DNA from: Leishmania infantum JPCM5
Taxonomy: Eukaryota; Euglenozoa; Kinetoplastea; Trypanosomatida; Trypanosomatidae
Direction: 5' to 3'
DNA: 64,000 nucleotides
Assembly (NCBI RefSeq): GCF_000002875.2
Contig: NC_009413.2
Location: 315,001 to 379,000, forward strand
Shown: positions 50,034-58,744 of the stretch, piece by piece
Layout of the letters: each line of letters begins with the position of its first letter
How positions within the stretch are numbered: position 1 is the first letter of the stretch
Notes under the pieces: generated by a model
The model's database searches: none
Seen by the model: only the letters and a program-made list of their open reading frames with translations
Told to the model about the DNA's origin: nothing
Position numbers and translations under genes: made by a program

Positions 50034-51758
50034 ATGAAGGGTAGATATTTTACGGAATGCGCTGCTGCTGCGGCTGGCCGCTGCCTAGGTGTGTTGCCTC
50101 GCTCCAGTAACGGGCGTGCGAGTCGACCAAACTGCAGGGCTTCTCTTCTGATTACAGAAAGCCTTGCCGCCGCACGGCATTTCAGTAGTACTAGCGTCAC
50201 CGACACCAGCACCGCTGCTACCCCACGAGCCCCGCAAGCGAAGAAAGCAACTGAATCCAGTCCCAAAGGGTCCACTTCCAGCGGTGAGTTGCCACCCATC
50301 ATTGATACTCCCGCGCCACCACGGCCTGCGCTCTATGTCCCGCCTGAGGAGCGCGACCCGAGCGATGAATCACTCGCTTTTCTCAAACCGGGTAGCCCAC
50401 TACAACATCTGACGCGCCGCAGCGAGGAGGTACAGCTCCCGGAAGGCCTTGATCGGGCTCCGTCGATTGCCGAGCGCCAACGGGCCGCCCCCATCTACAT
50501 GGATGCTGATGCTGCGAGAGTGCGCAGCACAAGCGTGCACGCTGGGCATTCTCTTCTTCAATGTTCTGGGATCGACACGAGCGCGTACTACTACAGCGTT
50601 CCACAGGCACCGCCTGCTGCAGAAGGGGATGTGTCAGCGGTTGGCGCACTGGATGCATCGCACCGTAGTCGCCTGCGCACCCTCCGAGAACACGCTCCTC
50701 GCCGGGGATCGGAGTCAACACCGCTCGGCGCCGACCCCACGGCTGGCGTCTTGAGCGGTGGTGGTGTTGGTGCAGGCAGTAGCTGTAGCACCGCAAAGGA
50801 GCGAAGCATGTTCGCAGCGTCGCACGAGTTTGCTGCCGTAGAGAAGACACCAGAGGAACTGGAAGACGAGAGGCAGCGGGCGGCCCCGAAACCCACCGCC
50901 AAGCAGCTGGAGACGGACATCAAGAGGCTTGAGTACTACCAGGGCACCCCGCAGTACGATAAACTTTTCGCAGACTTCTGTTCCAAGTACAGCGCAGAGG
51001 GGACTGCGACGAAGGGCGTCAAAGGGCCCGTTTACACGGCGGAAGAGGTGGAGCGCGGCTTGGAGGGGCAGCCAATCGATTACCACCACAGTAGCACCAA
51101 GTTGCAGGCGGCACTGTTCTCTGGACCGCGTGCCTACGACCCTGTCACGTTCATGCAACAGCAAGGCGTCTTGCGCTTCCAGGGCTATGCGTTTCCGCCT
51201 ACGGTGGAGCTCGGGAAATTGAAGGGAGACGGTGATGAGCTGAAGGCGCTGCACAACGCGCACAAGAGCCACCCTCTTGTTGCACAGGTGCGGCGCGGAA
51301 TGAATGCGCTGGTTGGGCGCAAGGATGCGTGTGATGACTACGTGGCGATGGAGGACAAATCGAAGGAGGACACCCATCTGCTGTACCGCACCTTGGGCCT
51401 CGAGGCGGTGCAGCGGCGGCAGATGCGCTACATGCTGACTGATTTCGATTACGCAGACAGAAACACCGCGTTTCATGTCATGATGTCGTACCCGTACACG
51501 GACTGGCTCCACGTGTTTTACATGGTGCTGGTAGGCTGGTGCCTGTATCAGCTGCAGGTTCGGTGCGGCGCCTACGAGTTCTACGACGAGTATCTGGGGC
51601 TTGACCTCCGTCAAGTGCCGCGGCTGCAGAAGCCGATCCTGGCCGGCATCACCATTGTCGTCATGACCTTCTTCTTTTTCCAGCCTCTCTTGGTCGCCAG
51701 CATTGCGACAACAAGAGCGTACCGGATCGCAATGAAACGCCCCATCGGCCCTCCGTAG
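50034..51758 (+). CDS. Probable mitochondrial membrane protein, unknown function
   Basis: A 574-aa protein. The first 55 residues (MKGRYFTECAAAAAGRCLG, later ASLLITESLAAARHFSSTS) are rich in Arg, Ala and Ser with hardly any acidic residues, like a mitochondrial presequence. Residues about 60-340 are low-complexity and probably disordered (Pro, Ser, Glu). The C-terminal 230 residues are more ordered and end in two hydrophobic segments: TDWLHVFYMVLVGWCLYQLQ (about 485-505) and ILAGITIVVMTFFFFQPLLV (about 535-555). I recognise no family. The frame extends 23 codons upstream to GTG; the ATG starting the presequence is used. Confidence 0.78.
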   Translation: MKGRYFTECAAAAAGRCLGVLPRSSNGRASRPNCRASLLITESLAAARHFSSTSVTDTSTAATPRAPQAKKATESSPKGSTSSGELPPIIDTPAPPRPALYVPPEERDPSDESLAFLKPGSPLQHLTRRSEEVQLPEGLDRAPSIAERQRAAPIYMDADAARVRSTSVHAGHSLLQCSGIDTSAYYYSVPQAPPAAEGDVSAVGALDASHRSRLRTLREHAPRRGSESTPLGADPTAGVLSGGGVGAGSSCSTAKERSMFAASHEFAAVEKTPEELEDERQRAAPKPTAKQLETDIKRLEYYQGTPQYDKLFADFCSKYSAEGTATKGVKGPVYTAEEVERGLEGQPIDYHHSSTKLQAALFSGPRAYDPVTFMQQQGVLRFQGYAFPPTVELGKLKGDGDELKALHNAHKSHPLVAQVRRGMNALVGRKDACDDYVAMEDKSKEDTHLLYRTLGLEAVQRRQMRYMLTDFDYADRNTAFHVMMSYPYTDWLHVFYMVLVGWCLYQLQVRCGAYEFYDEYLGLDLRQVPRLQKPILAGITIVVMTFFFFQPLLVASIATTRAYRIAMKRPIGPP

Positions 51759-54179
51759 GGCGGCTTCCTTCGAATTGACGCTCTTACCTCTGTGTGTCTG
51801 TGCGTGATGAGGAGGCGACAGATCGAAGAGGTGGTACTCGGCGCACGCGTACTTACGTGCTTCGCTTTTCGTATCACCTCGCGCTTTACAGCGCGCGTGT
51901 TTCCGACGGATTCACGACTTCGCGCCGCTGCTCGTGTTGGTCTAGAGCGAGACGGAGACCGACTTTTGTATTTCGTTGGAAAAGTCGAACGCGAGGTGCC
52001 GATGAAGAGGCGTTGGTTGTCTTTTTGAAGTTGCTTTCCATACCCTCTTCAAAAAAAAAAGGAAATCAGGAACACAGACTCAAGACAAGGTGCGCCCTTG
52101 ATGAAGGGAAAAGGGTGCCGTGTGCCATGCAGGCGCAGGGGATGTGTATTCCCTGTGTGAGCTACGCTGCTCCTCGACGGCACTCAATACCAGTCTTCCA
52201 CACACTAGAGAGTGAACCCTCAGGGCACTCAAACCCTCTCCGCCCATTTGGGAATGGAAACTGAAGAGTCCTATTTCCACTGCTGGTTTCGGTTTGCTGC
52301 GATTGGTGCTGGCTTGTTTTTCTTTCTCATCTCTTCTCATATCCTTTTCCTTGCACGTTTCTCTCCCCGTAATGACCATTATACGGCGCTTCGCTCTCTC
52401 TCCTCTACTGGGCTGCTGCTTCACACTTCTTCCCGCCTTTCACGTTGGCCACACAAACGCAGTCTTCCCTTTTTTATTCCATTCTTTTTGTCCCGTCTGC
52501 TTACTCCTTCCCTCTTCCCTTCTCCAGGTTTCACTAGCGACACACATCTTGTTTGAGAGTGTGTGTGCGTGTGTGCCTACGCGCGTTCCCCATTGCCTCT
52601 GAGCGCGTAAAAAAAAGTTTGCGATTATCATCAAACGCTCCGTTCGCCCCCTCCCCCCAACGTTTCCTCGAAAGACTAACAAAACATAGAAAATAGACGA
52701 CGATAGGAGAAGTTCGCCGTTTTGCTGTCACCCGCGTTACGTCCAACAGCGACCTGCAACCACCTCGGATATGTAAGCACTATATAACCATATTTGTGAG
52801 ACTGTACTTCATTGCGCTCTTTTCCTCTCTGGTTTCCTTTTCTCGCCTGCTACGCGTTTCTTGTATGTGTTGTGTTGGATGAGGACAAATTAATGCTTTT
52901 TGACAAAAAAGTTTATCGTGTGTCTCTCTTTCTCGTGCTGAGGAGCAAACAGTAGAGGAAGGAGAGAGAGGCACGATACGTAAGCAGATCGCATCTCTCT
53001 CTCTCTGTGTGCGTGTGTACATTTCTCCTCCACTCCTTCTGTCTTCCTCTGTCCTCGCTGTCGCCGCCAACAAATTTGGTCGCACTCCTTTTCGCGGATT
53101 TTCGTTCTTTCTGTCTCTTCCCTCCTCCCATTCAAGCCTTCTCTCTTACACACGACGTCAACGCTTTCTTTGTCGTCTACCCTCGCCATGTTCATCCCTC
53201 TCCAAATCCTTTTCTCTTTCTGACTTCTCCGTTGTCTGCCTCCTTTTCCGGGCGGCTCTTCGCTCTGGCCTTCCTCGTCGCCCTGTGCCTTCTACTGAAC
53301 GCACCAGCTTTCCCCCTTTTTTTCTCCTTGGCTGTGTACGTGTGTGTGTGTGTGTGTGTATTCTACGCTGCCCGAGCAGCTGAGGAGCGCAGAGAGATCA
53401 ATACAATACTTCTCCCCCAAAACGAATATATATCGCCATTTTCGCGCTTGGGCTCTTCTTGTTGCGGTTCTCTGCCGTCTTTGAGACACTCCGTTTCACT
53501 TTTGCGTACCTTCTTTTGTTTTGTCTCTCTGCCGTCGTTGCGACTTTTCTGGCCATCGGTGTGTCGGTGAATGTGTCTGGGTAGGTGGCGTTTTTCCTTC
53601 TTTCCTCTCTCATCTTTGAGTGAGTGTGCTTGTGTGTGCGCGCTTTTCCTCTCCGTCCTCGCTGTCTCCTGTGTCGCGTCGTCCTTGCTGATTCTGTGGA
53701 GTACATGCTTTGTACTTGGACCAGAGCAGCAAGCGCAGCGGCAACAAACGTTTCCGCTCTTTTTCCGTTCCTCCTTTAGGGGTTTTTGTTTTCCTCTTGG
53801 GCTGCTTCGCCGCTCTCCTTCCACATTTATTGAACCTTGGCTCGGCTGCTCCTCATTCTCCTTTCCCCCCTTTCACCTTTCCCCTCTATCATTGCTCATC
53901 GGCGTTCTTCGCCCTCTTCGTATACGTGTACGTGTGTGTGTGTGTGTCCTCGCATATCCGATTCCGTTTTGGGAACGCTGCCGCCGCTGGCTCTTTGATC
54001 GTGGAATTCCTCACTCCTCCATTTTCTTGCTTTCCCCCTGACCAGCTTCTCTGCGGTGTGGTACTCTCGTTGCAAAGGGCATACCACACACAAACGGAGT
54101 CGCGGCGCACGCCGACCACAGAATCTATATATATATATATGTACATAGCGTCCCTGCCGCTGACGTTTCAGAAGGCGCG
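51759..54179. other. Pyrimidine-rich intergenic, 2.4 kb
   Basis: No gene is recognised. The plus strand is heavily C/T-rich from about 52,320 to 53,900 and contains GT runs at 53,338-53,360 and 53,930-53,949. Open frames here (for example around 53,007-53,570) are Phe/Leu/Ser-rich by composition only. The length is generous for a 5' flank and could hide a non-coding RNA or small gene. Confidence 0.5.
54126..54171 (+). promoter_or_regulatory. (TA)n and putative SL acceptor of the Ser-rich gene
   Basis: A TA run (54,126-54,141) is followed by CCCTGCCGCTGACGTTTCAG. The AG at 54,170-54,171 sits 8 nt before the ATG at 54,180. Confidence 0.45.
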
Positions 54180-55478
54180 ATGCCAGGACGTTGCTTCTCG
54201 AAGAGTCTGGCGTCGGATGTCGACTCGGCCGCCGCTACCGAGAGCTCTCTCTCCGCAACCGAGGCGTCGACAGATGGCCATCGCACAGGTAAGCAGCTTC
54301 GCCATGTCGCCTTTCTCCTTGAGAAGGACTTGAAGGAGACGGACACGGAGAAGGTGCCACGCGCTGCCTTTGCCGGCCGGCGCGGCGGCGCAGGTGCGCG
54401 GTCTACTGAAGAGCAATGGTCATGGAGTGGCAGGGCAGAGGCCGACGCGCTCCGGCAGCGTGCGCTGCAGTGCGGCGAGGATTTCGTTCGTGTGGCAAGC
54501 GGGCTCGGCTACGAGGTGGTGGCGCACACTCCTACGGCGTTTCTTAAGCGCGGGATGTCAGAGAAGACGGCTGCGCCTTTTGGAGTTGCCCAACCCGAAA
54601 AGCAAGGTGGAATCGGCCTTGCGGTGGCGAAGAGTGCGACGGCGCGCGCTAGCACCGGCGCTGTCCCTCTCAGCTCGCCGTCGGCCGCCGAGACCACGGT
54701 GAGTCTTGCGGCCCCCTTCGGCTCCGGCGGCTCGCCGGTCTTCCCACGGAAGGGCGAACTCGACAGCTGCAGCAGCCGGTCCAGTTCCCTTGGCACCGAG
54801 GATCAGGTCGGCATGGTACCTGTGCTCAGCCCGCTGTTGCAGGGCAGCGAACCCGGCCAGCGTCGCCTCTCCACTGATGCGTCTCTGCGCGCACTCGAGG
54901 TGCAGGCTCCGCGCACGACTGGAGCGCACGCCGGGATATACCGCTACCCAGCCACGATCGCGTCCTTGCACTCCTTACAGGATAGCACGCCCAACTCGGT
55001 GGCAGACGGCAATAGCGTGCGCACGTCGCCCCACCGTTCATCCCGCCCCGGCTTCGGGGCGGAGCATCACACGAACGACGGCGCCAACAGCACACGAGCT
55101 GTTCAGTGGACGCCTAACACGAGGCATCCTTCCCCGGCAAGAGGGTCGCCGGCGTCGCATCGGGCTTTGACGCCGCGCACAGCTATTCCCACCCGCAACC
55201 ACCCTGTCACCGCCTCACTCATGGTTCCTGGCCAGCAGAGCGACGCCTTTGCGGTCCGTCTCTCTATCATGGACGTCACCTCGTCCCGTACCAACAGCAA
55301 CGCCAATACTTCCATGAGCGCCGAGCACCTAAACGGCCACGAATTCGCGAATGTCGGAGGCTCGCAGAACACGAACAACCGCTTCTTTACGTCTTCCACG
55401 GACGCATTGAACACACCAGCGGTGCGCATGACGGACGACGAGGATTGGCCGCGAGCGACGGGCCGCTTGATTCAGTAG
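54180..55478 (+). CDS. Hypothetical Ser/Ala-rich protein, 432 aa
   Basis: I do not recognise a family. The ATG start sits just after a good acceptor. Residues about 1-120 contain a moderately ordered part with a possible helix (VAFLLEKDLKETD) and an EEQWSWSGRAEADALRQRA block. The rest is low in hydrophobic residues and rich in Ser, Ala, Gly, Thr and Asn, most likely disordered. There is no signal peptide and no membrane segment. GC-rich third positions and an uninterrupted 1.3-kb frame in the direction of transcription argue that it is real. Confidence 0.7.
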   Translation: MPGRCFSKSLASDVDSAAATESSLSATEASTDGHRTGKQLRHVAFLLEKDLKETDTEKVPRAAFAGRRGGAGARSTEEQWSWSGRAEADALRQRALQCGEDFVRVASGLGYEVVAHTPTAFLKRGMSEKTAAPFGVAQPEKQGGIGLAVAKSATARASTGAVPLSSPSAAETTVSLAAPFGSGGSPVFPRKGELDSCSSRSSSLGTEDQVGMVPVLSPLLQGSEPGQRRLSTDASLRALEVQAPRTTGAHAGIYRYPATIASLHSLQDSTPNSVADGNSVRTSPHRSSRPGFGAEHHTNDGANSTRAVQWTPNTRHPSPARGSPASHRALTPRTAIPTRNHPVTASLMVPGQQSDAFAVRLSIMDVTSSRTNSNANTSMSAEHLNGHEFANVGGSQNTNNRFFTSSTDALNTPAVRMTDDEDWPRATGRLIQ

Positions 55479-56544
55479 GGCAAGAACGGGACAACGCCGG
55501 TTTTTGTTACCGCACCCCTGCTTCGTTTTCTTATCGGCTTCCTTCGACGTTTGGCGTTGACTTTGTTGCCTCGAGGGGTCGTTTGGGCCGACAAACACGC
55601 CTTCTCATTACCACTCTCGCATCACTCCCGGTCTCCCTCTTTGTCCACACAGCGTTGTTTGCGTCTGGGTGCGCATTCACGCCGCGAACACACACACAAA
55701 CACATACATCTGGTGAGAGGCTTTGCTTTTGTATTAGCGCTGTTGCCCTGCCACGTCACGTGGCCCTCTTTTTTTCCGCCGCGTTTTTTTCTTTTGCTGA
55801 TCTCTCCCCCTCACCCCCTCTCTGAGTGGCACTCGCTCAATCTTCTTATGCTTCTCTCTCTGTCTTGTCTGTTTTACCATCTCTCCCTGCATGCGCGCAC
55901 CTCTCATTTTCTTCCTCCCGACTGTGGCCACACCGTACTACAGCCGTGCATCGCACTCAAAGAAGCCAGGCAACCTCATTTTCATTTACCTACTTCTTCA
56001 CCTTTTCCTTGTGACTCTCTCTCACTCCGTCCGTCTAAGCAACTATACATTTCTCTCCACGTTTCCCACTGAAACTTGATTGTGGTCCTTTCCATTGTAT
56101 TACACTCGCTTGCTGGCTAGAAAATAGGAAAGGTGCGCGCGCACACACACGCACAAATGACGAGCGGAAGAGCGACCCGAAGTTGATCTTGTGGGCCTCA
56201 CGTGAACCCGCCGCGCTCCTTTTTCCTGTCGCTTTCTTCACCTCTATTTCTTTTGTGGTTTGATGAGGGGTGTCTTCCTCATCTTTTTTCTATCATTGAC
56301 GTGTGTGTGTGTGTACCGTTTGCATTTATCAACATTATATACATATATATATATATATATGTATATATACATTTTTCCAATGTGTGTGCGCGTATGTGCG
56401 TGCGCGTTGACGAGCGACACACACACAAAGGGGAATGCCTCCGGCATACACGCGTGAAGGGGCAGTGTACCGCTATCATGTGCTCGGGGGAGGGTGATGT
56501 GACCCTGCCGCTGTTCTTTTTTCGCTTTCTTTCCTCATGACCGG
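55479..56544. other. Intergenic downstream of the Ser-rich gene
   Basis: No gene is seen. It is pyrimidine-rich on the plus strand, with a (GT)n run near 56,300-56,314 and a TA microsatellite at 56,336-56,371. Confidence 0.5.
56336..56371. repeat. (TA)n microsatellite
   Basis: The longest TA run in the window, flanked by further TATA/GTATA units, 170 bp before SIDER2 copy F. Confidence 0.85.
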
Positions 56545-57090
56545 GGGTAAGGGACACCTAAGTGTGGTGTCCAGGGTCCGTTACACCCCGCGTTGTGTGT
56601 GAGGAAGGCAAGCACCCCCTGTCCCCTGCCAATGCCGAACAACCTCTGGTGGTGGCAGGGCCAAGCAGCTGTGACGTAGGGGTGGACAGGGCGATGTGTC
56701 GCTGCTGATGTCGGCGGTCAGGTCGTGGATGGCGTTGCGCCGGAGCGGCCTGCGGCAGTGAACGCACTTGCGCCATCCATCTGGTGGGCATGGTGTCGCC
56801 GCAGCTCGAGCGCATCCCCGCCCCGCGCCTCACACTGCCTGCTGGCGGGGGGAGCCTGAGCTACCCCGAGGGACGCACGAGGTGGGGACCGGCGCAATGT
56901 GAGCCGCTGTGAGGCGGCCTCCGCTTCGCAGGCCGGTAGTGTTTTGAGGCAGAGGCCATGCTCGGATGACGGAGTCGGCGCATTGCTGTAGAGCGTGTGC
57001 ACGACTGCTTTGCGCCACGCGATGGGGGCCTGCGACATGCCGGGTGGAGTGTTGTCGAGCTCACGTTGCGTGGCGGAGAACGGACGTGTG
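56545..57090 (+). mobile_element. SIDER2-like retroposon, copy F
   Basis: Full-length copy starting at GGGGGTAAGGGACACC and ending GTGGCGGAGAACGGACGTG. It is followed by an A-rich stretch (AAACGTAAAGAAACAGACAA) that could descend from a poly(A) tail. It lies in sense orientation in the long spacer between the Ser-rich gene and the kinesin. Confidence 0.78.
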
Positions 57091-58253
57091 AAACGTAAAG
57101 AAACAGACAAACAAAAGCCACAAAAAAAGGCGCTGAGATCGGCGTCTTTTGTTTCGGGTAAGTTCTCTTTCACTTGTGTAACTTTTTCGCGTTTTCTCAC
57201 TGTTTTCGTGCCTGATGCCTTCGCGTGAATGGCTCTTGTGCTTTTTTTTTCATAATTGCTCCCTTTTTTTGTTCGTGTGTGTGCCCCGTGTCTTTATCGC
57301 ATGTGCCTGCTTGTGAGAATTATGTGTGTCCTCACGTGTGTGCGTCTGCATCTCTGTGTTAGTGTGCGTTGCACCACCACATGGCTTTCGCTTGCGCTGA
57401 TTCGTTTGCGTTCGTGAATGCAGACGGTAGCATTTTTTTTTCGATATATTTAGGTGTTTTTTTTCGGTGGCTTGTACTCGGCGCTGGTCTGATTGGTCGT
57501 TTTTTTCTATTCTAGTAGCAGCTCTTGCCTCCTCCTCGTAGCTTCCAATGAGTCTCTCGATCTCGCTGTGGACCTGCTCTCGCGCTTGTGTAGTTTCGCT
57601 GTTTCTCCAGTGTGAGAAAGCGTACTACTACCACTGTGGCAGCAGTGTGCTTTTACGTTCTCTTCTCCATTTGTGTTTCGATGGGGGCTGCCAGCGCTGC
57701 ATTGTGTCATCAAAATGCGCGTGATAGTGAGAAGTAAGCATGAGGCAACAACCCAAGAGAAGAAAAGGCACATTACCGGCGCACCACGGACGCCAACGGA
57801 TTCTTTGCAGCGTGGCGGCGGCTGACCAGTTTGCTGTCTAGCTTCTCCTGCTTCTCTCCACTACCCAAGTCATGTGCACCTTGATGACACGCCCTCTGCC
57901 GCTGTACTTCTCTCCCACCTCTTTTCCTCTTGCCTTCACGCAGTGACAGCGGCAGCGCTGCTCAATGGCCAATCACGCGCTTTGGGCACAACATGCAAAG
58001 AAGTACAAGAAAACGCAGGTGTGCACACGCTTACAATAGAAGGAGAGTGTCACCATTGTTACGGATTAACTGCAGGGCAGAGGCGTTCTCCTCTTCCTCT
58101 TTCTCTTCCTCTTCAGCACTATATCTCACACGTCCACGAATCGTGGAGGAGGCCGCTCCCTGACGTGTACGCAAACTAAAAAAAAAGATTAGATATCACG
58201 AGAGAACACGCAACCAGAAGGAACAGGCGCCCCTCTACATATCCGCACACACA

Positions 58254-58276
58254 TACACACACACACACACACACAT
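58254..58276. repeat. (CA)n microsatellite
   Basis: Run of CA units on the plus strand upstream of the kinesin gene, following looser CACATA units. Confidence 0.8.
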
Positions 58277-58419
58277 TGACACGCCCACGCAACCACAGTA
58301 CAAGAAGGTGTGCATCCGTGTTTAGCGTGTCTCCCTGCTACACACGCAGACGCTGTATAAGGCTGTTCAATATTCTTCTTTCACACGCACACACGCACAC
58401 CGTACATATTATACACACA

Positions 58420-58441
58420 CATATATATATATGTATATGTG
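58420..58441. repeat. TA-rich microsatellite
   Basis: Short TA run followed by TATGTGTATG repeats and then a T/C-rich tract, upstream of the kinesin gene. Confidence 0.75.
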
Positions 58442-58702
58442 TATGCGTATATGTATTCTTTTTCTCGCTCTTTCGTTTCCCCGCTCACATCTGTCGCCGT
58501 ACAAAAAAGTTCATTGCCTTTTTTGTGTTGGCGTGCTCGCTACCGGTAGACCTCGTCGTCTGCGGACCTGTGTGCGTGTGCTGATTGTCGCGAGGTTTGA
58601 TCTCTTCGCATCTCCCTTTTGCGCTTGTGTGTGTGCATGTGTGTGGGTGTATCTCCTCTCTTTGCGAGTACCGCTGGACTCTCTCGAGAGAGCCGTGCAC
58701 AG

Positions 58703-58734
58703 TCCTCCCCCTTTTCTTTTTCACCGCCATTAAG
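58703..58734 (+). promoter_or_regulatory. Putative polypyrimidine tract and SL acceptor of kinesin
   Basis: A strong C/T tract (58,703-58,727) followed by ACCGCCATTAAG puts the AG at 58,733-58,734, 10 nt before the ATG at 58,745. The longer frame opening at a TTG (58,619) lies upstream of this signal. Confidence 0.55.
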
Positions 58735-58744
58735 GGCCGGGCGG

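Larger units (their letters stand above)
57091..58702. other. Intergenic upstream of kinesin
   Basis: 1.6 kb with no recognised gene. It contains a (CA)n run at about 58,254-58,276, a TA-rich run at 58,420-58,441 and pyrimidine-rich tracts. Confidence 0.5.

Noticed and set aside
52900..53825. Several 100-190-codon frames rich in Phe, Leu and Ser, resembling membrane proteins
   Set aside because: They follow from C/T-rich spacer DNA, overlap one another in different phases and have no conserved pattern.
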